From: Triticum aestivum
Lineage: Eukaryota > Streptophyta > Magnoliopsida > Poales > Poaceae
Direction of reading: 5' to 3'
Assembly (NCBI RefSeq): GCF_018294505.1
Contig: NC_057810.1
Coordinates: 202,068,773 to 202,132,772 of the forward strand
Length of the DNA stretch: 64,000 bases
Shown: in pieces, positions 42,791-54,415 of the stretch
Numbering within the stretch: the first letter of the stretch is position 1
How the letters are laid out: the number at the start of each line of letters is the position of its first letter
Notes under the pieces: model-generated
Seen by the model: only the letters and a program-made list of their open reading frames with translations
What the model was told of the DNA's origin: nothing
Database searches by the model: none
Translations under genes and position numbers: made by a program

Positions 42791-44876
42791 ACCTTTCTTC
42801 TTCAACGATGATCGGTTAGTATCGGTTGAACCTAAGTTTTTGCTTCTTCACATGATGTGTGCTATCCTTGAAATGTCATTTTGTTTTTTTTTGCTTGATG
42901 TTTGAATAAAATACCAAGACCTGAAATTCTTAAATGTTAGAGAGTCTCCACATAGTTGCACAATTATTAGAATACTCTATGTGCTTCATTTACATCTTTT
43001 GGAGTAGTTTGTCTTTTGCTCTAGTGCTTCACTTATACCTTTTTAGAGCACAATGGTGGTTTTATTTTGTAGAAATTATTGATATCTCATGCTTCACTTA
43101 TATTATTTTGAGAGTATTTTAGAACAACATGGTAATTTGCTTTGGTTATAAAATTGGTCCTAATATGATGGGCATCCAAGTTGGGTATAATAAAAACTAT
43201 CATATCAAGTGCATTGTATACTATGATCAATTTGATACTTGATAATTGTTTTGAGATATGAGGGTGGTAATATTAGAGTCATGCTAGTTGAGTAATTTTG
43301 AATTTGAGAGATACTTGTATTAAAGTTTGTGATTCTCGTAGCATGCACGTATGGTGAACCGTTATGTGATGAAGTTGGAGCATGATTTATTTATTGATTG
43401 TCTTCCTTATGAGTGGCGGTCGGGGACAAGCGATGGTCTTTTCCTACCAATCTATCCCCCTAGGAGCATCCACATAGTACTTTATTTTAAGAACTAATAG
43501 ATTTTTGCAATAAGTATGTGAGTTATTTATGACTAATGTTGAGTCCATGGATTATACGCACTCTCACCCTTCCACCATTGCTAGCCTCTCTAATACCGCG
43601 CACCTTTCGCCGGTACCATACACCCACCATATACCTTCCTCAAAACAGCCACCATACCTACCTATTATGGCATTTCCATAGCCATTCCGAGATATATTGC
43701 CATGCAACTTTCCACCATTCCGTTTGTTATGACACGCTCCACCATTGTCATATTGCTTTTGCATGATCATGTAGTTGACATCGTATTTGTGGCAAAGCCA
43801 CCTTTATAAATCTTTCATACATGTCACTCTTCATTCATTGCATATCCCGGTACACCGCCGGAGGCATCCACATAGAATCATATTTTGTTCTAAGTATTGA
43901 GTTGTAATTCTTGAGTTGTAAGTAAATAAAAGTGTGACGATCTCCATTATTAGAGCATTGTCCCAAGTGAGGAAAGGATGATGGAGACTATGATTCCCCC
44001 ACAAGTCGGGATGAGACTTCAGACTTTATGAAAAATAAAAGAGGCCAAATAAGCCCAAATAAAAAAAGGCCAAAGAAGCCCACCAAAAAAATGATAGAAA
44101 AAGAGAGAAGGGACAATGTTACTATCCTTTTACCACACTTTTGCTTCAAAGTAGCACCATGATCTTCATGTTAGAGAGTCCCCTATGTTGTCACTTTCAT
44201 ATACTAGTGGGAATTTTTCATTATAGAACTTGGCTTGTATATTCCAATGACGGGCTTCCTCAAAATGCCCTAGGTCTTCTTGAGCAAGCAAGTTGGATGC
44301 ACACCCACTTAGTTTCTTTTGATGAGATTTCATACACTTATAGCTCTAGTGCATCCGTTGCATGGCAATCCCTACTCACTCACATTGATATCTATTAATG
44401 GGCATATCCATAGCTCGTTGATACGCCTAGTTGATGTGAGACTATCTTCTCCTTTTTGTCTTCTCCACAACCACCATTCTATTCCACCCATAGTGCTATG
44501 TCCATGGCTCACGCTCATGTATTGCGTGAAGATTGAAAAAGTTTGAGAACATCAAAAGTATGAAACAATTGCTTGGCTTGTCATCGGGGCTGTGCATGAT
44601 TAAATACTTTGTGTGATGAAGATAGAGCATAGCCAGACTACATGATTTTGTAGGGATAGCTTTCTTTGGTCATGTTATTTTGAGAAGACATGATTACTTT
44701 GTTAGTAAGCTTGAAGTATTACTATTTTTAGGTCAATATTAAACTTTTATCTTGAATCTTTTGGATCTAAAAAATCATGCCACAATAAAGAAAATTACAT
44801 TGAGAATTATGCTAGGTAGCATTCCACATCAAAAAATCTGTTTTTATCATTTACCTACTCGAGGACGAGCATGAAT

Positions 44877-44892
44877 TAAGCTTGCGGATGCT
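44877..44892 (+). other. Polypurine-tract region of the Athila-type element
   Basis: TTAAGCTTGCGGATGCT precedes the 3' LTR. The expected form in the group is AAGCTTGGGGATGCT, so the tract appears to carry a substitution. Confidence 0.45.
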
Positions 44893-46587
44893 TGATACGT
44901 CTCCAACGTATCTATAATTTTTGATTGTTCCATGCTATTATATTACCTGTTTTGGATGTTTAATGGGCTTTACTATATTCTTTTATATTATTTTTGGGAC
45001 TAACGTATTAACTGGAGGCCCAACCCAAATTGCTGTTTTCTTGCCTATTTCAGTGTTTCGAAGAAAAGGAATATGAAACGAAGTCCAATCAGAATGAAAC
45101 CTTCGGGAGAGTTATTTTTGGAACAAACGCAATCCAGGAGACTTGGAGTAGATGTCAGGGAAGCTTCGAGGAAGCCACGAGGGTCCAGGGCGCGCCCTAC
45201 CCCCTGGGCGCGCCCCCACCCTTGTGGGCCCCTCGTGGCTCCCCTGACCGACTTATTTCGCCCATATATACTCATATACCCCCAAAACATCCGGGAGCAC
45301 AATAGATCGGGAGTTCCGCCGCCGCAAGCCTCTGTAGCCACCAAAAACCAATTGGGACCCTGTTCCAGCACCCTGCTGGAGGGGGGATCCCTCACCGGTG
45401 GCCATCTTCATCATCCCGGTGCTCTCCATGACGAGGATGGAGTAGTTCACCCTCGGGGCTGAGGATATGTACCAGTAGCTATGTGTTTGATCTCTCTCTC
45501 TCTCTCTCATGTTCTTGATTTGGTACGATCTTGATGTATTGCAAGCTTTGCTATTATAGTTGGATCTTATGATGTTTCTCCCCCTCTACTCTCTTGTAAT
45601 GGATTGAGTTTTCCCTTTGAAGTTATCTTATCAGATTGAGTCTTTAAGGATTTGAGAACACTTGATGTATGTCTTGCATGTGCTTATCTGTGGTGACAAT
45701 GGGATATTCACGTGATCTACTTGATGTATGTTTTGGTGATCAACTTGCGGGTTCAGTGACCTTGTGAACTTATGCATAGGGGTTGGCACACGTTTTCGTC
45801 TTGACTCTTCGGTAGAAACTTTGGGGCACACTTTGAAGTACTTTGTGTTGGTTGAATAGATGAATCTGAGATTGTGTGATGCATATTGTATAATCATGCC
45901 CATAGATACTTGAGGTGACATTGGAGTATCTAGGTGACATTAGGGTTTTGGTTAATTTGTGTCTTAAGGTGTTATTCTAGTACGAACTCTATGATAGATC
46001 GAACAGAAAGAATAGCTTCATGTTATTTTACTACGGACTCTTGAATAGATCGATCAGAAAGGATAACTTTGAGGTGGTTTCGTACCCTACAATAATCTCT
46101 TTGTTTGTTCTCCACTATTATTGACTTTGGAGTGAACCTTTGTTGCATGTTGAGGGATAGTTATATGATCCAGTTATGTTATTATTGTTGAGAGAACTTG
46201 CACTAGTGAAAGTATGAACCTTAGGCCTTGTTTCCTAGCATTGCAATACTGTTTGTGCTCACTTTTATCATTAGTTACCTTGCTGTTTTTATAATTTCAG
46301 ATTACAAAAACCTATATCTACCATCCATATTGCACTTGTATCACCATCTCTTGGCCGAACTAGTGCACCTATACAATTTACTATTGTATTGGGTGTGTTG
46401 GGGACACAAGAGACTCTTTGTTATTTGGTTGTAGGGGTGTTTGAGAGAGACCATCTTCATCCTACGCCTCCCACGGATTGATAAACCTTAGGTCATCCAC
46501 TTGAGGGAAATTTGCTAGTGTCCTACAAACCTCTGCACTTGGAGGCCCAGCAACGTCTACAAGAAGAAGGTTGCGTAGTAGACATCA
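44893..46587 (+). repeat. 3' LTR of the Athila-type element
   Basis: The 1695-bp copy of 37838-39543 has the same TG...CA ends and is followed directly by the TSD GGGAC. Confidence 0.9.
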
Positions 46588-46592
46588 GGGAC

Positions 46593-48526
46593 CCGCCATA
46601 TCCGAGCTCTCCTGAAGATAGCCTTGTCGTAGAACGCGGCGGTGTCGCAGTCACGAGATCATATACACAGTGCGTCAGTCCGCACCGACAAGATCAAGTC
46701 GGTTCATAGCCCACTCGGCTTTGGGAGGCGCCAAAGATCGCCCCCTTTGAGAGATCAGTATGGAGATCGGAGACGCAACCATATCACCCCCAGCGGCATG
46801 ATGATTATCTTCGCACTCGGATGCCCCCTCCGCGGGACATCACATATGACGCCAGCTTTATTATGACAAGCATCCACGTGAGGACGATCAAAGACTGAGT
46901 CCTCCACTCCGCCCGGAGGATCTCCAAGACCCGTAGTTCAATGCAAGATCCGTCGATGCCCAGAATCTGGTTGATACAGGTCGTGCCTTGAGAGAAGTCC
47001 TGGACACGGATATTTTGAGTGGGTCCGCACCTTCGGGTCCCGAGTACTTCATCTGATATATTCATGCTGCGGACATCTCGAATAACTTTAGGTTGGCAAC
47101 GGGAATCAACAAGTTAAGTGGTGAGTCAAATCCAGAGATTTGGCTAGAGGATTACTGAGTGGCCATCAGTGGCGGCAACGACAACGTGACCATGGAGCAC
47201 CTGCCACTAATGCTTGAAGGATCAGCTAGAGCCTGGCTCAACCAGCTCCATCCGGTAGTATATAATGTTGGGATGACCTGGCCCGGGTCTTCATCAAGAC
47301 CTTCGAGGGCACGCACAAGTGCTTCGGGTGGACTGTCTGAACTGCAGCACTGCGTGCAGAGGCATAATAAAACTCTCCAAGAGTACATTTAGCAATGGAC
47401 CACTCTGCATAACACAGTGGAGAATGTCACAAAGCACCAGGAAATTTGCGCCTTCAAGGACGATATCAGGTACCGAGATCTGCCCCTGAAATTTGGCCGG
47501 ACTGGGATCATGACTCTTAGTCGGGTGATGGAAATAGCCAGTCAGTACACCAATGGTGAAGGGGAAGATCGACTAAGAAGCGGCAAGGGCCAAGCTGGAG
47601 ACGCCCATTAGTCGAGCACCAATACTAGCAAAAAGCATAAGCGGAAGGCTGAGGTGGCCAATAATGCCAAGGCTACGGCTCTGGCTAGCCAAAGAAAAGG
47701 AAAAGGCCAACCGAAACAGAAGGAAAGGGTAGGCAAGAAGAAGATCACCCTAAAGAGTGACATCCTCGACTAGCCCTGTCAGATTCATACGAAGAAGGAT
47801 GAAGATGGCAACCTGATTCCGCCGAACGATACCACTCGGGGGTGTCAGCTCCTAAAGCAAGAGATGGGGCAAGAGCCCTCAGAGGGAAAGGATGAGGACA
47901 ACGATGGGGGCAAAGAAGCCTCTAGGTACCCTAACATTGAGACGGTTCTGATGATCTTTGTTAACATCAAGAGCAAGAGCCGACTAAAGGTGATAAACCG
48001 AGGGGTCAACATTGTTGTGCCGACTGTCACAAAATACCTTGATTGGACCAAGACGCCCGTCACTTTTGATTAGTCGGATCAACCGACCCATATACCAAAC
48101 CCTGGACGGCAGGCTCACGTGGTTGATTCGGCTGTTAGTGGAGTCCAACTATGCAAGGTCCTCATGGATGGCGGTAGCGGGTCGAATATCATTTACGTCG
48201 ATACTCTAGAGGCGATGGGCATTTCGATGTCCCGATTGAGCAAGAACAACATGCAGTTTCATAGGGTCCTCCCCAGGAAGAAAGCAAAGTCGCTCGGGCA
48301 GATAGCCCTTGATGTCGTATTTGGCGGTGAGAAAAACTTTAGAAAAGAGAGGCCGACCTTCGAGGTGGTGGACTTCCGGAGTGCTTATCATGCCATCCTG
48401 GGTAGGTCTGCCTACGCACGATTCATGGCCAGACCATGTTACGTGTATCTTAAACTTAAGATGCCAGGGCTGAATGGCGTGATCACCATCACGGGGAACA
48501 GAAAGATAGCTGAAGAGTGCTTGTAG
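46593..48526 (+). pseudogene. gag: Tat gag (rest) and protease
   Basis: After the Athila-type insertion gag continues (HSASVRTDKIKSVHSPLGF, then DQYGDRRRN). From about 47100 one frame carries the gag core (GGNDNVTMEHLPLMLEGSAR AWLNQ) with stops at 47155, 47389 and 47609, a Lys-rich linker, and the protease (48119-48526) with VLMDGGSGSNIIYVDTLEA. The catalytic D-G-G is at 48167-48175. It is followed by HAILGRSAYARFMARP and YLKLKMPG. Most stops are TAG where CAG is likely. The products would be the particle protein and its maturation enzyme. Confidence 0.83.
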
Positions 48527-48659
48527 AAGGGCTCTCAGATAGCCGATGAGCAGATGGCGATGGCGGAATTGGACGAGTACAAGAAAGTGGTTGATTCGAG
48601 TGAGTTGCTGAAGTCCAAGAAGCCGACAGTGGAATCCGCTTTCTAGTAGTCGGCGAAAT

Positions 48660-49630
48660 GAAGCAAGTTCACGTCCACCCGGAGGACCCGAATGCCGCCC
48701 CAACCAAAATTTCCACAATGCTTGACAACAAATAGGAAGGCAAGATCATCCAGATCCTCCTTGAGAACTGGTAGATTTTCACATGGAAGCCTTTTGACAT
48801 GTCGGGTGTTCCCAGGGAACTGGCCGAGCATCGACTTCGAGTCGACCCAAAGATTAAATCTGTCAAAGAGCACCTCCGATGCTCTTCTACCGAGAAGCGC
48901 AAGGCAATTGGCGAGGTGGTCGCACGACTCTTAGCAGCTGAGTTCATCCGAGAGGTGTACCACTCCGAGTGGCTCGCCAACGTCGTCATGGTGCCAAAGA
49001 AGAATAACTCCCTCTCAATGTGTATTGACTTCAAACACACCAATCGGGCATGCCCGAAGGACCATTTTCCTCTCCCTCGTATAGACTAGATAGTAGAATC
49101 TATTTCAAGTGCGAGCAATTATCATTTCTAGATGCATACTCCGGGTACCACCAGAATTGAATGTATAGTCCGAATGAAATAAAAACAACATTCATCACCC
49201 CATTCAGGTGTTTTTGTTATATCATGATTCCATTCGGACTGAAAAATGCCGGAGCAACTTTCCAGCGCATGATCCAGAAATGCTTACAGAAGCAAATCGG
49301 TCAGAATGTGAGGCCTACATTGATGACATCATGGTCAAGTCCTGGAAAGGTTCCGACCTACTGGCTAACCTCGTTGAAACCTTCGCGAACTTGCGTCATT
49401 ATGAAATAAAGCTCAACCCGGCCAAGTGCACTTTCAGGGTTCCAGATGGCAACTTACTAGGTTTCCTCATTTTTGAATGTGGGATCGACGCTAACCCCAA
49501 AAAGATCGGTGCTATAGTTCGAACGAAGCAACTAGAGCATGTACATGACGTGCAGAAACTCATGGGATGTCTGGCAGCCCTAAGCAGATTCATATCACGA
49601 CTTGGTGAGAATGCATTACCGCTTTACTGA
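48660..49630 (+). pseudogene. pol: Reverse transcriptase of the Tat element
   Basis: RT is spread over two or three frames. 48799-49089 carries GVPRELAEHRLRVDP, EFIREVYHSEWLANVVMVPK and MCIDFKHTNRACPKDHFPLP. 49208-49630 carries the catalytic Y-I-D-D (49316-49327) and KLNPAKCTFRVPDGNLLGFL, ending in LMGCLAALSRFISRLGE. Between 49089 and 49208 several stops occur. It copied element RNA into DNA; this copy is dead. Confidence 0.85.
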
Positions 49631-49639
49631 CTCATGAAG

Positions 49640-50603
49640 AAATCTGATAAGTTGTAGTGGACGATCGAAGCGCAGGCCGTGTTCTAGGAACTCAAAGCCT
49701 TGCTCTCCACCCAGCCGGTGCTTGTTGCTTCGAGCAGCCAAGAACGGTGAGCCAAGTGGTTAGCACCGCGCTCACCGTTGAGTGTGAGGAACAAGGCAAA
49801 ACCATCAAGACCCAAAGGCTAGTCTATTACATCTCAGAGGTTCTAACCCCCTCCAAGCAAAGGTACCCACACTACTAGAAATTGGTATAGGGGATTTATC
49901 TGACTGTGAAGAAAGTGGATCATTACTTTTAAGAGCACTTGGTCGCAATAATGAGCAAGGCTCCCTTGTTTGAGATAATGAATAATAGAGATGCCACAGG
50001 TCGAGTGGCCAAACGGGCCATTGATATCCTCTCCTTGGGCATCAAGTTTGAGGCCAATAAAGCCATCAAGTCGCAAGCCCTAGTGGATTTCCTAGCCGAG
50101 TGGACCAAACAGCAGCAGCCAGCCCTGAGCCTCCTCGAGCATTGGACTATGTTCTTCAACAACTCCCAGATGCTCAATGGCTTGGGGGCTGGAGTGGGCT
50201 TAGTATCCCCCATAGGTGACCAACTCAGCTATGCACTTTAGATTCACTTTTATTCCTCCAACAACGAGGCAAAGTATTAAGCTCTTTTGTACGGGCTGCG
50301 CATGGCATTCTCACCTGGCATTCGCCGACTAATTGGTCTATGGGGACTCGGATTTGGTGTTGGATCAAGTAATGAAGTAGTGGAATATTCGAAGCCCGGC
50401 GATGACAGGCTACTACGACGCCGTCAGAAAACTGGAGAAGAGATTTGAAGGTCTGGAGTTGCGCCGCATCGCACGACTCAAGCTTTAAGTGGCCGATCAC
50501 TTGGCCAAGATTGGCTCCACTCGGAAGAGGTTCCGAAGAATGTGTTCCTGGAGCACATGCATTCCCCTACGACCAAGGAGGATCCCTTCATGTAAGAGCC
50601 CCA
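49640..50603 (+). pseudogene. pol: RNase H of the Tat element, cut before integrase
   Basis: The RT/RNase H connection (VYYISEVLTPSKQRYPHY, 49802-49878) is followed at 49939-50241 by RDATGRVAKRAIDILSLGIK and the RNase H entry HWTMFFNNSQMLNG. The first catalytic Asp of the family is replaced by Asn (N-N-S instead of D-G-S). Stops follow at 50240 and 50279. The tail SPTTKEDPFM is cut at 50603 by an LTR. Confidence 0.75.
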
Positions 50604-51483
50604 TGATGTCTACTATGCAACCTTTCTTCTTTTAGACTTGTGTTGGGCCTCCAAACGCAGAGTTTTGTACGACAGTAGCAAATTTCCCTCAAGTGGATGA
50701 CTTATGTTTCTCAATCCGTAGGAGGCATAGGATGAAGATGGTCTCTCTCAAACAACCCTGTAACCGAATAACAAAGAGTCTCTTGTGTCCCCAACACACG
50801 CAATATAATGGAAAATTGTATAGGTGCACTAGTTCGGCAAAGAGATGGTGATACAAGTGTAATATGGATGTTAGAAATATATTTTTATAATCTGCATAAA
50901 TAAAAATAGTGAGGCAACTAGTAACAAAAGTGAGCAGAAACAGTATTGCAATGCTTGAAAACAAGGCCTAAGGTTCATACTTTCACTAGTGCAAATTCTC
51001 TCAACAATGATAATATAATTGGATCATATGGCAATCCCTCAACATGCAACAAAGAGTCACTCCATAGTTCCTATCGCGGAGAACATAAGATGAAATTGCT
51101 TGTAGGGTATGAAACCACCTCAAAGTTATTCTTTCCGATCAATCCATTGAGCTATTTATATAAGTGTCACAAAACAGCCCTAGAGTTCATAGTAAAATAA
51201 CACCATATGATACACATCAATCAACCATAATGTCACCTAGATACTCCAATTATATGATATGCATCAAACAACTTCAGATTCATAATATTCAATCCAACAC
51301 AAAGAACTTCAAAGAGTGCCCCAAGATTTCTACCAGAGAAACAAGGACAAAAACGTGCATCAACCCCTATGCATAGATTACCCCAATGTCACCTCGGGAA
51401 TCCGCAAGTTGAGTGCCAAAAAATACATCAAGTGAATCAATAGAACACCCCATTGTCACCACGGGTATCCCACGCAAGACATA
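50604..51483 (-). repeat. LTR fragment of an Athila-type element in opposite orientation
   Basis: From TGATGTCTACTATGC onward this is the reverse complement of the last ~880 bp of the LTR at 37838-39543, with clear divergence. Its left end is the true LTR end, inserted in Tat pol (possible TSD CCCCA, 50599-50603). At 51484 it stops because a long-LTR element has inserted. Confidence 0.82.
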
Positions 51484-51576
51484 TGTAACATCATGATTAT
51501 GATTTTTTACCCTTTGTTTTTTTTATTTTTCTGAGGTTTTTGCCTGAGTTTTTTTCCATGGCTTCGTAGTCTGGAA

Positions 51577-52660
51577 ACTGAAGAAGATGACCTCTTCTTT
51601 GCTTCCAGAGTGGCTTGTCATACCCAAATCCTTCCCTAGACCTTTCCATTTCCACCTTGGACCAAATCCAAATATTCTTTTTATTGGGAATATTCCTTTT
51701 TCATTCATGGAATAACTCAATTTTCCCTAGGTTGTGAAGCAACCCATATTTCCATCACTCCTAAAATCCCAAATAATTTTCATAAATTGTTTGGGTCATA
51801 TCTTGATCAAATGTGGAAAAAATTTTCATTGCCATGTTAAAAAAATAATCCTCAAATAATTCATTTCCTATTCTGCCCTAAATGGCACCTTGTGAAGCAA
51901 GTGCTATTTTACTTTGCCCAATTGAACTCCAACTCCTTGGACATCTTTTCCGGTCCATATCATTGCCACATGCCAAAATGCAACCTCATTTGCCTAGTAA
52001 ATATTTAATTATGATTTTCCAAATTTTCTGTGGAGAAAGAAACCTTGTGAAGGAGGTACAAGCTAGGCCTTTCCAAATGAGTTACCATTTTTCATGGTCC
52101 TTCATATTATAATATCATACCCCTCCACCCAAGTTTAGCTCATGACATGCCTCCATGTGAGCTCATCTTCAATTCTTAGTTTGTGGTCAAAATTTCAGTC
52201 TGTGAGGCAAGTATGTTTTATCTTGCTCCATTATGGCTGCACATTTTTCTAGGCCTTCTATTATCCATATAACCTATCTCCACCCATTTTGGGAATATTA
52301 CATCAAGCCATTATTCCCCTAGAATTTTTGCAAGTTTTTGTCTAGAGGAGATGTTTGTGAAGCAAGTACCATTTTGGCTTGGCCAATTGGTATGAGACTT
52401 TTTGTGCATCTTCATATGATCAAATAACTCCGCCTTGCCCAAGTTGAGCTCAATTTGATAATCCCTGTGAGTGCAACTTCAAAATCCCCTAATCTAGCCA
52501 GTATGGCACTTTCTACAGCAACCCCTATCTAAACTCCTCCTCTTAAGATGATCTTTGGTCATCAGGATCACCTTAGTGCTTGATCAAGCTGTGCCAACGA
52601 TCAGAGTCTAACTCCACACGGGTGAGACACAGAAAGTGACAAACACCTTGCCATTGCAAT
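51577..52660 (+). repeat. Seven degenerate ~156-bp tandem units in the U3 of the long LTR
   Basis: A TGTGAAGCAAGT-like landmark recurs at about 51577, 51733, 51890, 52046, 52201, 52356 and 52512 (steps 155-157 bp). A second landmark (CATCTTC.TAT...CCACCCAAGTT-like) recurs about 40-90 bp into units 3 to 6. Units are strongly diverged from one another but almost constant in length. Confidence 0.75.
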
Positions 52661-53050
52661 CTTTTGGAGCTAGGTGTGAATCACTTCTTTGCCCCTAGAC
52701 CGATTTGTTTCCTCAATTAGACTAAGGGCACTAGGGTCAATCCAGTAGACACGGTCGTCCTGTCCAAAACCTGGAGTTTGCTCTAGTGCACGTGGTGATC
52801 ACGCTAATGTCATGCAAATTGCGTGCTCTGGCTTCTTCCCGCCCCTGTTTTTGTCGTCTCCCTCGCCGCCTCGACCTCCATTCATGTCCTAGAGCTCCCC
52901 TGTGATGCCCTGCGTCTCCCTGCATCGATGGCTCGTCATGGTTCTCCACAAATGCGTCGCTAGATCCATGCCCGTGCCATGCCTAGCCTGTCTCCACCAT
53001 TAGTGACATGTTGAAGCTTGCCCGTGCAGCTCTAGAGCCTTCCCCTCGGC

Positions 53051-53059
53051 CTATATAAG
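53051..53059 (+). promoter_or_regulatory. TATA box of the long LTR
   Basis: CTATATAAG is preceded by CCCCTCGGC and followed by a C-rich leader (CTCCCGCAGCTCC...), as in plant core promoters. This sets the plus orientation of the LTR. Confidence 0.65.
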
Positions 53060-54415
53060 CTGTCTCAAGCCCTCCCGCAGCTCCCAAGCCCCTCCCACAC
53101 CTCTCCCGACCACCGGATCCCTTGTCCCCCTCCTCTTTTCGTCGGAGTTCATCTCGGCCGCCGCGGTTCCTCCTTGGTTCCGACGAGCTCGAGCCTCCTC
53201 TCCTCCTCTGGAGCTGTCCACTAGCTTCCCCACACCTCCGCGAGTCGCCCGAACCCCTTTCCCCTCGCTGGAATGCACCATGGCTGCGGCCTCCACGTTC
53301 GGCCGCCGCCGTCGCCTCTTGGCGGCCTCTTCATCTCGGCCAACCGAGCTCCCCCGCGCCTCCCTGAGCTCTCCACCAGCTTCTCCTCCCTCTGGTGAGC
53401 CTCCCCACGCTCTCCACTTCGTCACCCCCTGGCCGCAGCCCCGCTCCACCGCCATCGTCCGCCTCTCTGTCCTCCTCGGGTGGCCGCTGCGCGCCGTTGT
53501 TCCAGGCCACCCCGATGCTGGCTGAACATGGGAACGAGCGCGGCAGGCCCCGCCGCAGCCGCCCATGCTCTCCCCTTGGCCGGAGCTGTCCTGGGCCGGC
53601 CGGCCCCATCGCTGTTTCCTCCCTGCCCGCCCTGCTCTGCTTCACGCGAGCACAGGGGCGAGGAGGAAGAAGACAGCCCTGATCGCCCCCCCTGCGCCTG
53701 GGCCCCGCTCATTAGCCTCTGTGCATTGACTTGGCCCCGGGCCCACGTGGATTCAAGTGGAAACATATTCTGGTAAGTACATTTCCTTTTAACGAAAGCG
53801 TACTTTTGTTCTGCTTCGGGGTGGAATATGTTTTCATTTCTCTGAAAATGTATTTCCATCCTACTTCGGCTGGAAGTGCGTTTTCCTTTTCACGAAATGT
53901 ATCCGGCCCGAAGGCGCTTTCAGTTTTTCCTCCAAGGGTCTGTTTGCTGAAATTTTTCACATATAGGTCCCTTATCTTCATCACCTTATACCTCCGCAAC
54001 CGTAACTCCGATTGAGGTGAAACCAACGCTCACGTCTTTGTCTCGTCGAGCTATTTCTGTTGGTTCCATTTTCACTAGGTGGTACCACAGTGAAAATGAG
54101 CATTTTGCCCTTGCACGTAAACAACCCCTTTGGGAGAAGACTGTTTCTGGCGAATCTTTCCGCGGCTTCACCGCACTCCTCCCCGGTGCCTTCTTCATCC
54201 CCAAGCAAGCCACAATACCCACTTGCATGATAGTCATTCAGTAGCCATGGTTTTCAACTTGAATATTTAATAAATGTTTGTCTTTTTAAAACTTATTCAT
54301 CGTTGTTCCGGTGATGCTTAGAGTTCCATGTTCACTCTCGTGCTATGTTGTCTTGCACTCTGTTGTCATGTTCTACCTGCTAGTATTCCTTTCATATGCT
54401 TATACTTGCTACTAG
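53060..54415 (+). other. Transcribed part (R/U5) of the long LTR, left of the Copia insertion
   Basis: A GC-rich leader runs to about 53720, then a possible splice donor (CTGGTAAGT, 53770-53778) and AT-richer sequence. Many overlapping open frames on both strands follow the GC content; none has a recognised domain. Confidence 0.5.

Larger units (their letters stand above)
41308..44876 (+). other. Non-coding interior of the Athila-type element
   Basis: The stretch is AT-rich with only short open frames. A diverged duplication of about 440 bp at a spacing of 736 bp (roughly 41620-42060 and 42350-42795) includes one hairpin each. The remainder shows no signature. Confidence 0.6.
37838..46587 (+). 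mobile_element. Complete Athila-type non-autonomous Gypsy element (8.75 kb; WHAM/Sabrina-like)
   Basis: LTRs 37838-39543 and 44893-46587 are near-identical and flanked by the TSD GGGAC (37833-37837 and 46588-46592). The PBS after the 5' LTR resembles the TGGCGCCGTTGCCGGGG site typical of Athila elements. No gag, protease, RT or integrase is present. The interior holds one long env-position-like ORF region (39668-41307) and a 3.5-kb non-coding part with duplicated hairpins. The family comparison is from memory of sequence style, not a search. Confidence 0.88.
37530..50603 (+). mobile_element. 5'-truncated Tat-lineage Gypsy, split by an Athila-type element
   Basis: Pieces 37530-37837 and 46593-50603 form one plus-strand gag-protease-RT-RNase H series. 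The gag frame of the left piece continues at 46593 after removal of the insertion and one TSD copy. No 5' LTR is seen. At 50603 the series is cut before integrase by an LTR in the opposite orientation. Stops and frameshifts occur throughout. Confidence 0.85.

Noticed and set aside
45045..45462. Open frames inside the Athila-type LTRs
   Set aside because: Overlapping frames on both strands recur in both LTR copies at the same place and contain no domain; LTR sequence.
47152..49043. Minus-strand open frames over the Tat gag-pol
   Set aside because: They mirror the plus-strand coding sequence with gag, protease and RT motifs; shadows only.
53051..53860. Several 80-170 codon open frames on both strands
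   Set aside because: They lie in the GC-rich transcribed part of a long LTR downstream of a TATA box, with no conserved motif and mutual overlap.
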